Notes: generated from the sequence alone by a model not told the origin. A stretch of 64,000 nt of DNA from Shouchella hunanensis (GCF_028735875.1 NZ_CP117834.1:3770001-3834000), one strand, 5' to 3'. Numbered from the stretch's first letter, positions 35,890 to 44,968 are shown. Numbers and translations are program-made.

Positions 35890-36186
35890 TTACGCCTCAT
35901 CGTAAACAAACTCAATTTCATCATGTTTTCTACTATATTTTATTTTTACTGAGTGGTCATTAAAATACCATAGATCTTGTTCCTCAACAAAAAACAAAAA
36001 GCCATCAACTTCTTTTTGCAACATTGGCTCCATAGGTTCTGTTTGACTCATACCAAGTGAAAAGCCACTCTGTAATGAGCCACAGCCACCATAGCGCCCG
36101 TACAAGCGAATGGGAATTAGCGATGTCTCTTCTCCAAATTCTTCCTTAAACCAATTGATTGCTGGTTTTGTTACTTCTACATTCAT
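35890..36186 (-). CDS. HesB-like protein (YneR type)
   Basis: 98 residues: MNVEVTKPAINWFKEEFGEE, then RLYGRYGGCGSLQSGFSLGM with a cysteine in the loop, and a beta-rich C-terminus (DLWYFNDHSVKIKYS). It looks like the HesB/IscA-fold YneR proteins, which lack the full cysteine set of scaffold proteins. The ATG is taken at MNVEV because a GTG four codons upstream is too close to the AAGGAG. A neighbour of uvsE on the same strand; in B. subtilis yneR follows yneP-yneQ, which here lie about 8 kb away. Confidence 0.82.
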   Translation of the reverse strand: MNVEVTKPAINWFKEEFGEETSLIPIRLYGRYGGCGSLQSGFSLGMSQTEPMEPMLQKEVDGFLFFVEEQDLWYFNDHSVKIKYSRKHDEIEFVYDEA

Positions 36187-36339
36187 GATTTCACCCACTC
36201 CTTTTTGTAGTTCTCATTTTACCAGTAAATATGAAGACCATACAAATATCTTGTTCAATTGTGTCTTTAAACCATTATTTTTTCCCTAGTGCAACTTTTA
36301 TTATGCTTGTGCATAGTATGCAAAAAAGGAGACGAAAAG

Positions 36340-36447
36340 ATGCTTAAACAAAACACAACCGCTTATGTTTATTTATTTTCAAAACTAAAATTAATTACAA
36401 AAAAACAAGTAGAAGACTACAAAAAACAGACGTCAAAAGATGTCTAG
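36340..36447 (+). CDS. small hypothetical protein
   Basis: 35 residues: MLKQNTTAYVYLFSKLKLIT then KKQVEDYKKQTSKDV. AAGGAGACGAAAAG precedes the ATG, a good SD. The basic, partly amphipathic helix is protein-like, but I know no family and cannot exclude a leader peptide. It lies between yneR (divergent) and a terminator shared with cheV. Confidence 0.55.
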   Translation: MLKQNTTAYVYLFSKLKLITKKQVEDYKKQTSKDV

Positions 36448-36470
36448 TTCTGAGCCTACTCTTCCATCAC

Positions 36471-36526
36471 AATAAAAAGACTTATCGATCATACGAGCTA
36501 CCGCATGATGATAAGTCTTTTTATTG
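36471..36526. terminator. bidirectional terminator at the cheV end
   Basis: AATAAAAAGACTTATCGATCAT / ATGATGATAAGTCTTTTTATT; it overlaps the cheV stop codon and ends both the small + strand gene and cheV. Confidence 0.9.
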
Positions 36527-37390
36527 TTTAACTAAGTATGTATCCAGCGTGTGTAGCAATTGCTTAATATCTGGCTTTTGAACATGCTCATTAATGCCTA
36601 CTTGCTTTCCTTTTTCCAACATCACATGGGCATGTAAAGAAGAAAACGAAATAATCGGTAGTTCTAATGGCAAACTGCGTACTTTTTTTGTGAAATCAAA
36701 TCCATTCAAAAGCGGAACATCAATATCAGTTATACATAAATCAACAGTTTCTGCTTGTTCCTCAACGAAGTGCCACGCGTCTTCTCCATTTGCAAAAATG
36801 GTTATTTGCTCATAACCAGCATCACGAAGTGCTTCAGTGATAATTAATTGCATTGTCGGTGAATCTTCAATAAGGAGTAATGAAAAACGAGATCGTTCCA
36901 AGCGAAACTCTTCAATAAAGTCTTCTTCAAAATGCGTAGGATGAATAACATGAATGACGCGCTCCACATCGAAAAGATACAAAATATGCTCTTCATCAAA
37001 TGTTACGACGCTCGAAACAAATGCATCTTTCTCTTGTGATAGGGCATCCGGAATATGCATATCCTTTGACTGAATTCGCTCAATTTTTGATACATCTGTT
37101 GCTTTTAAAGCGAATGTTTTGTCTCCGTGCTCAATGATAATGAAATAATTAGCCGACTCCTCCTCTATTTGAAGGAGCTGATACGTATTTAACACAGGAA
37201 CAGCTTGATCACGTAAACGGATAATACCCTCGACCATCGTGTTTTGATTTGGAGACATATGGATGGTCATCGGTCGAATAATTTCTTTCACCTTTAATAC
37301 ATTTAACCCATACCATTGGTTATTTAAAAGAAAGACAAGAATTTCTTGATCATAGACATTTTCTTGGGTTGTAAAAATTGGTTGTGCCAC
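36521..37390 (-). CDS. cheV: CheV, chemotaxis coupling protein with receiver domain
   Basis: 289 residues: a CheW-like domain (about 1-150, QEILVFLLNNQWYGLNVLKV) fused to a CheY-like receiver (about 165-289, SLLLIEDSPTMQLIITEAL) with the phospho-acceptor region LCITDIDVPLLNGF and the conserved Lys near VQKPDI. CheV couples chemoreceptors to the CheA kinase and adapts through phosphorylation. The start is GTG with GGAGGCTGAATACC upstream. A single-gene unit. Confidence 0.95.
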   Translation of the reverse strand: MAQPIFTTQENVYDQEILVFLLNNQWYGLNVLKVKEIIRPMTIHMSPNQNTMVEGIIRLRDQAVPVLNTYQLLQIEEESANYFIIIEHGDKTFALKATDVSKIERIQSKDMHIPDALSQEKDAFVSSVVTFDEEHILYLFDVERVIHVIHPTHFEEDFIEEFRLERSRFSLLLIEDSPTMQLIITEALRDAGYEQITIFANGEDAWHFVEEQAETVDLCITDIDVPLLNGFDFTKKVRSLPLELPIISFSSLHAHVMLEKGKQVGINEHVQKPDIKQLLHTLDTYLVKQ

Positions 37391-37477
37391 GGTATTCAGC
37401 CTCCGTACTCATATAGTCATCTCTGTTTTATATCGGTTACTAGGCTGAAAGTGTTTAGCTCATGCTCACGCTTTCCA

Positions 37478-38428
37478 TTATTTTTGTAAATCAAATGTAA
37501 GAGGGTCAATTTTATCGACAACTTTCTGATAGAAATTCCGATAAAAAAAGCCGTTTAAATCGTGATCACTATAGTAGCGGCTTAATTGTTCTAGCAACGC
37601 AGGATACTTGCTTGCATTTTCGAGCCCTTTTACATGAAAATGAATGCCATCAAAATCCGAGCCAAAGCCAATATGGGCGATACCACCTAAACTACCAATG
37701 TGATCAATGTGAGTTAGTAAGTCTTTGATCGTTGCACCCTTTTCATCCTTTACAAACTTTGGAAAAAACACTAACCCAATAAAAGCATCTTTTTGAATGA
37801 GTGCGGTTAGTTGTTCATTACGCAAATTGCGATCGTGTGGACAGCAAGCATAGCTATTCGAATGGCTTGCCATTGTCAGGAGAGAGAGATCGACAACATC
37901 CCAAAATGCCTGGATACTTAAATGTGATACATCATTTATTACTTGATAACGATTGTTTAATGCAACAACTTCTTCTCCATAACGGGTTAGTCCAGCTCCT
38001 CTTCTTTCACCAATTCCATCGGCACACGCATTTACCCCGTTCCAAGTGAGTCCAATGGAAATGACACCTTGTTCATAGAGCCAATGCAATTTTCCTATAT
38101 CGTGACCAACTGCGTCCATTCCTTCAAGGGCAAGAACAGCTCCAATCTCTCCTTCTTTTAAAAGGTCAATGTCTCTTAAAGAACGAAGGTGAACCATTTG
38201 AGGTTCAATTAAGACCCGCTCATAGAAATGGTTGATTTGCTGTTGAACAACAGAAAATTTATTTTCTTCTGACACTTCATCCGGAACCCATATCGCAAAA
38301 AATTGCACTTTAACCCGTCCAGCTTTCAATCGTGTCAAGCTTGTGTCCAATTCCCCATTTACAAATGAAAGAGACGGGCGTTTCCAAAGCTTCAATAGCG
38401 CATCACAATGAGTATCGACTACATTCAT
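37478..38428 (-). CDS. membrane dipeptidase family (M19) protein
   Basis: 316 residues. The renal dipeptidase pattern is visible: VVDTHCDALLKLW (first metal-binding HxD), LALEGMDAVG (Glu bridging metal), DVSHLSIQAFWDV, MASHSNS and GFGSDFDGI. The family hydrolyses dipeptides, including D-amino-acid ones, with two zinc ions. I take the ATG at MNVVDTHCD because AAAGGTG is close; the 13 codons upstream run into the SD region. It is divergent from the Hsp20 gene. Confidence 0.92.
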   Translation of the reverse strand: MNVVDTHCDALLKLWKRPSLSFVNGELDTSLTRLKAGRVKVQFFAIWVPDEVSEENKFSVVQQQINHFYERVLIEPQMVHLRSLRDIDLLKEGEIGAVLALEGMDAVGHDIGKLHWLYEQGVISIGLTWNGVNACADGIGERRGAGLTRYGEEVVALNNRYQVINDVSHLSIQAFWDVVDLSLLTMASHSNSYACCPHDRNLRNEQLTALIQKDAFIGLVFFPKFVKDEKGATIKDLLTHIDHIGSLGGIAHIGFGSDFDGIHFHVKGLENASKYPALLEQLSRYYSDHDLNGFFYRNFYQKVVDKIDPLTFDLQK

Positions 38429-38502
38429 CGTATCACCTTTCCCTTTCTTACACATATGATAAACCATCTGAACTCGTTGCTAGCCTTTTAGGAGGGTTAT
38501 AC

Positions 38503-38922
38503 ATGAAAAACTTGTTTTCAAAAGACCGACAGCAACCGAATTTATTAGGCTCTATTGATCAATTTTTCCAACAAACGTTAAACCATTTACCACGACCCTT
38601 TACGCAAAGGATTATTCCAGTAAGAGTAGAAGAATCAGTTAAAGCATACACCATTATTGCTGATTTGCCTGGCATTGAAAAAAACGCCATTCATCTGCGC
38701 AGCCATTACCAATCACTTATGATTACAATTGAAGAGAAAGAACAAGTGGCGACCTTGGATGAAAAAGGGCATACGCTGTCTGAGCAGCAATCTGTTTCCA
38801 TTCGTGAGCGGAGTGTTCCAGTACCATTTTCCTTTAGCGAAGCCGATATCCATGCTCACTATGCAAACGGTCAACTTACAATCACGATTAAAAAGAATGA
38901 AAAACCTATTTCGATTGATTAA
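38503..38922 (+). CDS. Hsp20/alpha-crystallin family protein
   Basis: 139 residues. The alpha-crystallin core runs from about residue 40: VRVEESVKAYTIIADLPGIE, VRERSVPVPFSF-like beta strands and ANGQLTITIKKNEKPISI at the end. Small Hsp20 proteins in Bacillus include spore coat proteins CotM and CotP as well as chaperones; the next gene is a YppG-like spore protein, so a coat role is plausible. AGGAGGG before MKNLFSKD fixes the start; the frame continues upstream but lacks SD there. Confidence 0.87.
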   Translation: MKNLFSKDRQQPNLLGSIDQFFQQTLNHLPRPFTQRIIPVRVEESVKAYTIIADLPGIEKNAIHLRSHYQSLMITIEEKEQVATLDEKGHTLSEQQSVSIRERSVPVPFSFSEADIHAHYANGQLTITIKKNEKPISID

Positions 38923-38937
38923 AAAGGAGGAGAAATA

Positions 38938-39228
38938 ATGTTCCAACAAAGACGACATCCCCACACCATGATGCACCCACCACACGATCAGGTAAGAAGA
39001 GGTAGACCACCTCAACATCAGCCGAGATACAATGGTGTACAGCAAGTTCATCCTTCACAATGGCAAGGACAGCAACCGAAAAAAAGAAGTGCGTGGTCAG
39101 CACCATTCACGAATTCAGAGGGACGATTTGATATTTCCAGAACCGCGTCTTCTGTTGATCAGTTTGTTAAAACCTTTCAACAGGTGACACCGATCGTGTC
39201 CAAAGTCGGTCGCTTTTTTAAACCATAG
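38938..39228 (+). CDS. YppG-like spore protein
   Basis: 96 residues, rich in Gln, Pro, His and Arg at the N-terminus (MFQQRRHPHTMMHPPHDQVR) and with a hydrophobic, helical end (SSVDQFVKTFQQVTPIVSK, then VGRFFKP). This layout matches the YppG family of spore-associated proteins. AAGGAGGAG precedes the ATG. It follows the Hsp20 gene by 15 bases, so both are probably one transcript, expressed late in sporulation if the comparison holds. Confidence 0.72.
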   Translation: MFQQRRHPHTMMHPPHDQVRRGRPPQHQPRYNGVQQVHPSQWQGQQPKKRSAWSAPFTNSEGRFDISRTASSVDQFVKTFQQVTPIVSKVGRFFKP

Positions 39229-39255
39229 AGGTAGGGAGTTCCCTGCCTCTATAGC
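39224..39255. terminator. hairpin between convergent genes
   Basis: ATAGAGGTAGGGA pairs with TCCCTGCCTCTAT around GT. There is no T-tract on either side, so it is a strong hairpin that may stop transcription only weakly. Confidence 0.5.
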
Positions 39256-39264
39256 TAATGATGT

Positions 39265-39576
39265 TTAGCGCTTTTCCTGAGGTTTTACTTTCTGAGCATA
39301 AGCAAGTGTGCCTCTTGGCGCGAGTAACTTTAATCCTTGAGCGTGAACAAAATCGATTTTAATGGTCTGCCCAATCTCTTCTTCAGCCTTGGCATCATAA
39401 AGAAATGTTATTCCCTCTATTTCTTTCTTCTGATCTCCTTTCTGTTCGACTCCCTCTTGTAAGTAAAATTCAATCATCGTACTGCATTCATATGTGTCTC
39501 GAGCCACCACTCGAACTGTAGAAAATTGCTTCTCTTTTAAGTGCGCCGCTGCTTTATCGGTTAGGTTAATCTCCAT
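39265..39576 (-). CDS. HesB/IscA-like iron-sulfur biosynthesis family protein
   Basis: 103 residues. MEINLTDKAAAHLKEKQFST resembles the start of HesB-fold proteins, and the middle holds the single cysteine (DTYECSTMIEFYL). The end is basic. The canonical Cys-Gly-Cys of scaffold proteins is missing, as in Bacillus YqkB-like proteins. It ends ten bases from ykuI on the same strand. The role is not known. Confidence 0.7.
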   Translation of the reverse strand: MEINLTDKAAAHLKEKQFSTVRVVARDTYECSTMIEFYLQEGVEQKGDQKKEIEGITFLYDAKAEEEIGQTIKIDFVHAQGLKLLAPRGTLAYAQKVKPQEKR

Positions 39577-39585
39577 TCTCTCACC

Positions 39586-40812
39586 TCATAATAAGTCGTT
39601 TTGGTCAAATAAATAACGATACGGAATGTCAATAAAGATGTAGAGCGCGTCGGACAATGGGTATGAGTAAGTCCGAATCTGCTCGTCTTTATCAATATCT
39701 GTATAGAGATCCGATAAAATACCTTTCTTCTCTACATTCATTCGGACAATGTTTTCAAGAAAATATGGCCTCCAGCTCCAATTCTTCGCCTTGCTCTCCG
39801 TCCGTAAATACCAATTGCCACATTCGTCTTTTTCACCGTTACTTGACTCTTGATACCCGTTTTCATTACAAATATAAACACGGAATGTGTAATTCGTTAA
39901 CGCGTTTGCAATGGTTAATACCATTCCATCAAGAGACTCGTTTTGAGGTATTCCTTTTAACACTTGTTTTAACGACGACGTAAGTTCATTTGATAATGTC
40001 AACTGTGCTTCTACTTTCTTTCGCTCGAATGCTATAAAATGATTCATGTCTTTCATGAGTTGAACTTGCTCTATTGGCTCGTTAGGATTAGAGGGAACCG
40101 CTTTTTGCAAATAACTGCCTTGGTAGTAACGTCCCCCATTTCGCCATGCATAGTTAAGTTGGGCGAAAGACGTAATCCCATTAAATAATAGCGTTGAACC
40201 AATTTTCCGTGCCAATGATGAAAGCGAATGGTGAATATCACTATACATACTAGGCAAGGCATTTTCTTGTAAAAAGCCACAGCTTACACGGATGACGTTG
40301 GGACGAATCTGACTAATAAATTCTAACTGTGAGGTGGTGGTATCTTCAGCATCAAGGGCAATTTGGATGCCTAAGCTTTGAATGTACATAATCGTATGCT
40401 TTACATCAATTAGTTCTTCTAAAGAGCGATCAAACCCAATAATCACAACGATTTGGTGTAAAGACATTCCCTTATCTTTCATTTTCGTTAATCGCGCTAG
40501 TAACGTTTCTCCATTATCAACTTCTAGTAGTTTGCTATTGTAATGAAAGAATAATGTCAAAGGCTCTTCTGTATGGAATTGCGCTTCCAGTGTATCAAAT
40601 GCTCTGGCTTGCAAGTGATCTTCCATTTCAATTCGATACTCTCTTGGAATGTCATGATCATCGAAAAACCAAGTTACGTTCATCGGTTTATCGTTTTCAA
40701 CCCAGTATGCCTCCACTTCGTAACCAATAATTTTCTGTGTGTCTGCACTAATGATAGGTAAGAAATAAGGAACCACATGGTCTTTATTCATCATAATATC
40801 AAGAGGGTCCAC
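39586..40812 (-). CDS. ykuI: YkuI-like EAL-domain protein
   Basis: 408 residues. The N-terminal half is an EAL fold with a degraded catalytic signature (GYEVEAYW where active enzymes have EAL), then FHYNSKLLEVD and VIIGFDRSLEEL. The C-terminal half keeps the YkuI-specific part: YAWRNGGRYYQGSYL, then FRVYICNENGYQ and WSWRPYFLENIVRMN. YkuI of B. subtilis binds cyclic-di-GMP without clear phosphodiesterase activity. The start is GTG with AGGAGG at seven bases. Confidence 0.92.
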   Translation of the reverse strand: MDPLDIMMNKDHVVPYFLPIISADTQKIIGYEVEAYWVENDKPMNVTWFFDDHDIPREYRIEMEDHLQARAFDTLEAQFHTEEPLTLFFHYNSKLLEVDNGETLLARLTKMKDKGMSLHQIVVIIGFDRSLEELIDVKHTIMYIQSLGIQIALDAEDTTTSQLEFISQIRPNVIRVSCGFLQENALPSMYSDIHHSLSSLARKIGSTLLFNGITSFAQLNYAWRNGGRYYQGSYLQKAVPSNPNEPIEQVQLMKDMNHFIAFERKKVEAQLTLSNELTSSLKQVLKGIPQNESLDGMVLTIANALTNYTFRVYICNENGYQESSNGEKDECGNWYLRTESKAKNWSWRPYFLENIVRMNVEKKGILSDLYTDIDKDEQIRTYSYPLSDALYIFIDIPYRYLFDQNDLL

Positions 40813-40845
40813 AAGATCGCCTCCTTTTTATGAAAGTAAGTGTTT

Positions 40846-41697
40846 TTAATGATGAACGGAGAGTAAGAAATGCTTAACTCTCTTATTCACTTGCTTTGGC
40901 TTTTCTTCTAAAAGTAAATGACCGCATTGCTTAATAACATGTATACGGCTATTATGAAGATCACGATGAAGGGCATAGCTTGTTTCAATGGAGATAAGTG
41001 GATCTTCCACCCCCGAAAGAATGAGCACTGGTTGGTGAATCTGATGAAGCTGCGCTTGCGACAAATCCCCTTCCCGCTGCCGAGTTAATTGGATTAAACC
41101 ATTTATAAATAATGGATCTGAAAGCGGCCCTTCATAATTGGCAATCATATCCGCGGATAAGCACCGTTTATTGTAAACAGCGTCTTGCAAAAAGAGTCGC
41201 ACTTGAGGTTTCCGATAGTGCATGACCCAGTTTAAACTTTTTTCTATTAAAGGAAAATATGTAGCAACTTGAAATGGTTTCTTTACCGGCTTTAAATAGC
41301 CAGAACTCGCAAGTAACGAAATACTTATCACTCTGTCGGGCTGACGGTAAGCGAGGTAAAGGGCAATTTGACCACCCATCGAATGCCCGAGTACGTGAAA
41401 CGAATCTACATGTAGTTGGGTCATTAATTCCCCAAGCTGATCCGCATAAGCGGAAAATGAATAAACGGATCCATTTCCTTTCGAACTGCGACCGAAGCCT
41501 GGCAAGTCACAGCAAATAAGATCATACTCTTCACGCAAGGCTGGAATAACACGGTAAAAACATGTGACTGAAGCGAAAATTCCGTGAATCAGTAACAAGG
41601 TTCCTTTTTTTGGCTTTATGCTTTTAAACCATTCATAATAGATGCTCGCTTCATGAATGTGCAAATAAGACGCTTGATCTGGTTTACGTTTTGACAT
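40846..41697 (-). CDS. alpha/beta hydrolase
   Basis: 283 residues. LLLIHGIFASVTCFYRVI, DLPGFGRSSKGNG, VLGHSMGGQIALYLAYR (nucleophile Ser), a Asp in SGVEDPLISIETS, and QCGHLLLEEKPKQ (catalytic His) are the alpha/beta hydrolase-fold signature. Substrate unknown. The start is taken at MSKRKPDQ because GGGAG is eight bases upstream; GTG three codons earlier is an alternative. It lies between ykuI and metA on the same strand. Confidence 0.9.
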   Translation of the reverse strand: MSKRKPDQASYLHIHEASIYYEWFKSIKPKKGTLLLIHGIFASVTCFYRVIPALREEYDLICCDLPGFGRSSKGNGSVYSFSAYADQLGELMTQLHVDSFHVLGHSMGGQIALYLAYRQPDRVISISLLASSGYLKPVKKPFQVATYFPLIEKSLNWVMHYRKPQVRLFLQDAVYNKRCLSADMIANYEGPLSDPLFINGLIQLTRQREGDLSQAQLHQIHQPVLILSGVEDPLISIETSYALHRDLHNSRIHVIKQCGHLLLEEKPKQVNKRVKHFLLSVHH

Positions 41698-41748
41698 GTT
41701 GATCACTCCCGTACGCTTAGGATGTACGAGAATTGGTAAATCAAAACG

Positions 41749-42663
41749 TTAAGATTCGTCTAAATGGTAAGGTGTTTCTTGGTATACATAATAATTTAAC
41801 CAATTTGAAAATAGCAAGTTCGAATGCGCTCTCCACTGAAGAGGTGGTAACGCTTCAGGGTTTTCATTTGGAAAGTAATTAATTGGCATTTGACATGCCC
41901 CACCTTGCTTGATGTCTCGTTCGTATTCTTTCTTCAACGTATGTGCATCATATTCAGCATGTCCCATTACAAAAATACGTTTTCCATCTTTCGAAGAAGC
42001 GATATAAACACCGGCTTCATCCGATGAGCTTAGCACTTCCAATTCTGATATTTCCTCTATATCTTGTCGGTGGATCGTCGTATGACGAGAATGAGGAGCA
42101 AGAAAATAATCGTCAAAACCACGAAGTAAATTAACGTTTGGGACGTTCACCGTATGATTATAAATGCCAAACAGTTTTGTATTTAATGGACGCTTCCGAA
42201 TTTGGTAATGATGGTAAAGAGCTGCTTGTGCTCCCCAACAAATGTGAAGAGTTGATGTCACATTTGTCGTCGTCCAATCCAAGATTGACTTCATCTCGTC
42301 CCAGTAGTGGACATCATTAAAAGGCAAAGTCTCTACAGGTGCACCCGTAATAATCATGCCATCAAATTTTAGCGATTTAATTTCACTAATCGTTTTATAA
42401 AATTGTTGTAAATGTTCTTTTGACGTATTTTTTGGCTGGTGACTACTTGGATGTAAAAGGGATACATCTATTTGTAGTGGCGTATTTCCAAGCAGGCGAA
42501 TCAATTGTGTCTCCGTCTCTTGCTTCGTCGGCATTAAGTTTAAAATACATATCTTCAGAGGTCGAATATCTTGTTGATAGGCACGTGATTCATCCATCAC
42601 AAAGATATTTTCTTTTAACAACTTCTCCTTTGCTGGTAAGTGATCAGGAATTTTAATTGGCAT
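41749..42663 (-). CDS. metA: homoserine O-acetyltransferase/succinyltransferase (MetA)
   Basis: 304 residues. [20 protein letters not shown] opens as in Met[33 protein letters not shown] (nucleophile Cys) and [20 protein letters not shown] (His and Glu of the triad) follow. The acyl-CoA choice in this family depends on residue 111: Glu in acetyl-CoA users such as Bacillus cereus, Gly in the succinyl-CoA enzyme of E. coli. Here TGAPVE puts Glu at 111, so acetyl-CoA is predicted. It starts methionine synthesis. No S-box was seen upstream. Confidence 0.95.
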   Translation of the reverse strand: MPIKIPDHLPAKEKLLKENIFVMDESRAYQQDIRPLKICILNLMPTKQETETQLIRLLGNTPLQIDVSLLHPSSHQPKNTSKEHLQQFYKTISEIKSLKFDGMIITGAPVETLPFNDVHYWDEMKSILDWTTTNVTSTLHICWGAQAALYHHYQIRKRPLNTKLFGIYNHTVNVPNVNLLRGFDDYFLAPHSRHTTIHRQDIEEISELEVLSSSDEAGVYIASSKDGKRIFVMGHAEYDAHTLKKEYERDIKQGGACQMPINYFPNENPEALPPLQWRAHSNLLFSNWLNYYVYQETPYHLDES

Positions 42664-42765
42664 AAAACGTCTCTCCTAAACGAACCCATCATTTCGATTT
42701 TTCATTAATCTTACCGTAAGAATTTTCTAATTTCAACAAATGCGCTTGTTAAAAAAGAAAAACAA

Positions 42766-42793
42766 GCAAAAAAGCGCATGTGCGCTTTTTTGC
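42766..42793. terminator. bidirectional terminator between metA promoter region and the DUF4352 gene
   Basis: GCAAAAAAGCGCA / TGCGCTTTTTTGC with a two-base centre. On the - strand it lies about 35 bases after the DUF4352 gene and provides its terminator. Confidence 0.8.
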
Positions 42794-42831
42794 TTTGCCT
42801 CCTATTTCAATCTTGCCTAGTCGTACTTGCT

Positions 42832-43299
42832 TTACTCGAGTTCCAGTGGAAACACTAGTTGTCCACCACGAAAGTGATCACTGTAAACAAACTCAAGCGC
42901 TGTATTCTTTGGAACGATAAATGCAATTTCTCCGGAAACAGAGCGCCCGCTTTCTAATTGTCCACCAATAATTCCTTTTGTTTCAATACGCTCAGCATGA
43001 CTATATGCATAATGCTCTTCATCGACTAACGTAAGATTGATCGGCAGGAAGCTAATACTAGATTCTCTCGTGTTCTCTGCTGTTAAATCTACTTTCACTA
43101 GTTGCTCTGTATCGCTATGTTCCGAAACACTAACACCATTAAGTGTAACGTACACTCCATTTAATTCCTGCGTTTCCGATTCATCCTGATGATCGGATGC
43201 CGTTGGTTCAGTTGAATCGTTCGTCACACCTAACGTTACGACTAAAATGATGAGTAAGCATGCAAGTAAGCTTAATAATACAAGGATTTTGCCTTTCAT
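42832..43299 (-). CDS. DUF4352 secreted or anchored protein
   Basis: 155 residues: an N-terminal hydrophobic signal or anchor (MKGKILVLLSLLACLLIILV), an acidic linker, and an immunoglobulin-like beta domain with SGEIAFIVPKNTALEFVYS, the DUF4352 pattern. Cys15 lies in the hydrophobic segment but LLAC is not followed by a small residue, so it is not a clear lipobox. GGAGAGGG precedes the ATG. It is probably extracytoplasmic; the role is unknown. Confidence 0.75.
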   Translation of the reverse strand: MKGKILVLLSLLACLLIILVVTLGVTNDSTEPTASDHQDESETQELNGVYVTLNGVSVSEHSDTEQLVKVDLTAENTRESSISFLPINLTLVDEEHYAYSHAERIETKGIIGGQLESGRSVSGEIAFIVPKNTALEFVYSDHFRGGQLVFPLELE

Positions 43300-43400
43300 T
43301 ACGTTCCCTCTCCTTAACATATGTACAAATTTCTTTCTCTACCCTATGCTCGGAACTGGTTAATCATACATATGTTTAGTAAAAGAGTAAATAAGACTTA

Positions 43401-44543
43401 TTACTCCCACCAATGATCATAGATCGTGACTGGTGTTTGTCGTTTATGTTCTGTCATAGCATAGCGTGACTCTATTTTTTGAGCGATCTCTTGGTCTACT
43501 TCCTTTCCTTCCAAGTAATCATCAATTTGCTCATATGAAATGCCTAATGCTTCTTCATCTGGTAAACCAGGCTTGTCATCTTCCAAGTCAGCCGTCGGGA
43601 CTTTCGTATAAAGCGATTCTGGTGCTGCTAATGTTTCAAGTAACTGCTTTCCTTGGCGCTTCGTTAAACCAAACAGAGGTGCAACATCACACGCGCCATC
43701 ACCAAATTTAGTAAAGAAGCCCGTTACAGCCTCTGCTGCGTGATCCGTTCCAATAACAAGAGCACGGTAATGAGCCGCTAGGTCAAACTGCACTTTCATT
43801 CGTTCTCGAGCTTTTGTATTTCCCTTTAAGAATGTTGATAATTGAGACTGTGTCGCTGCTTGAAAAGCTTCAACCGATGCTTCAACAGCACCTTTTATAT
43901 TCACTGTTAGAACTTGATCTGCTTCAATATAAGAAAGAGCAAGCTGGGCATCATCTTCATCATGCTGCTCTCCATAAGGCAAGCGAACTGCATAAAATTG
44001 ATAGCTTTCGTCTTGTTCCTCTTCTCGTAGTTCCGTTACTGCTAGTTGCGCAAGTTTTGCTGCAAGAGTCGAGTCTTGACCTCCAGATATGCCAAGCACA
44101 TAGCCTTTTGTTCCCGTTTTGATTGCGTATGATTTAAGGAATTCAACTCGTTTTCGAATCTCTTCTGTTGGATCAATGGTCTCTTTTGAGAATAAGTCTT
44201 TTCGAATACGATCTTGGTTAACGTCCATTTGTGCACACTCCATCCGTTTGTTGAATTGAGAAAGCTGTGTTAATAACCCTTCGCTCTGCAAAATGGCTTC
44301 TTGCGTCTCCCCTAATAAATCAAAGTGGGAAAGTTCATCTCGCTGATGAATCCACTCTTTCTTTAAGCCATATTGCTTTCCCCAATGAATTAGTTTCTCT
44401 CGATCTTCACAAGCCACTTTTGTTACAGTGTTCGCATTTGGAAAACGCGCATCGTACCAATAGTGCGTGATAAAAGCAATTTTACCATTTCTAGCTTCCT
44501 GTTTCCACTTTGTCAAATCACGTCGGTTAATTCCAAACGCCAT
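43401..44543 (-). CDS. nadE: NAD synthetase fused to an N-terminal YneQ-like domain
   Basis: 380 residues, about 105 more than ammonia-dependent NadE (272-275). Residues about 106-380 align along their whole length with E. coli NadE: ATP-binding [74 protein letters not shown] and [15 protein letters not shown]. Residues 1-100 ([20 protein letters not shown], then [13 protein letters not shown] and HFDLLG) look like a separate small domain; I believe it matches the stand-alone B. subtilis YneQ. Both halves are in one uninterrupted frame. GGAG lies nine bases before Met106, so an internal start could also make free NadE. The gene overlaps the thioesterase by one base. Confidence 0.9.
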   Translation of the reverse strand: MAFGINRRDLTKWKQEARNGKIAFITHYWYDARFPNANTVTKVACEDREKLIHWGKQYGLKKEWIHQRDELSHFDLLGETQEAILQSEGLLTQLSQFNKRMECAQMDVNQDRIRKDLFSKETIDPTEEIRKRVEFLKSYAIKTGTKGYVLGISGGQDSTLAAKLAQLAVTELREEEQDESYQFYAVRLPYGEQHDEDDAQLALSYIEADQVLTVNIKGAVEASVEAFQAATQSQLSTFLKGNTKARERMKVQFDLAAHYRALVIGTDHAAEAVTGFFTKFGDGACDVAPLFGLTKRQGKQLLETLAAPESLYTKVPTADLEDDKPGLPDEEALGISYEQIDDYLEGKEVDQEIAQKIESRYAMTEHKRQTPVTIYDHWWE

Positions 44544-44968
44544 TAACGCTCCTCCATTAGACGGTTATACGTTTCATACCATTCAGGGAATGCTCGCTTA
44601 AACGGAACTGGCTTAAAAGTATCCTTTTTCACAATAACGTGGGTTGTATAACCCGTCACACATACATCATCATGCTGATTTTTAATTTCATATTGGTAAA
44701 TCGTTTTAACGCCATCATTTAGGGATAGCCACGTTGTAATAGTTGCTTCATCTCCATAGACGAGAGGCTTTTTATACGTTGCATAAACATCATATACAGG
44801 TGCGTAATACCCAGCTCGCTCCATTTCAACATAACTATAGCCAGCTTCTTGTATAAAAGTGGTTCTTCCTAGTTCAAAAAACTTAATGTAGTTTGCGTGA
44901 TAAACAACACCCATCATGTCGGTATCCGCGTATTGGGGCGTGATAATTTTGCTAACCAAATGTGGCAC
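44543..44968 (-). CDS. yneP: acyl-CoA thioesterase, 4HBT/YbgC family (YneP-like)
   Basis: 141 residues of hotdog fold: [22 protein letters not shown] carries the catalytic Asp and the HxNY pattern of the 4-hydroxybenzoyl-CoA thioesterase family; [14 protein letters not shown] and [20 protein letters not shown] follow. It hydrolyses acyl-CoA thioesters; the natural substrate is unknown. The start is GTG with GAGG at seven bases. In B. subtilis yneP precedes yneQ and yneR; here the next gene is the YneQ-like/NadE fusion, overlapping by one base. Confidence 0.9.
   Translation of the reverse strand: MPHLVSKIITPQYADTDMMGVVYHANYIKFFELGRTTFIQEAGYSYVEMERAGYYAPVYDVYATYKKPLVYGDEATITTWLSLNDGVKTIYQYEIKNQHDDVCVTGYTTHVIVKKDTFKPVPFKRAFPEWYETYNRLMEER

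Noticed and set aside
42664-42765. Possible SAM riboswitch (S-box) before metA
   Set aside because: None of the conserved S-box segments is present; the leader is short and AT-rich.
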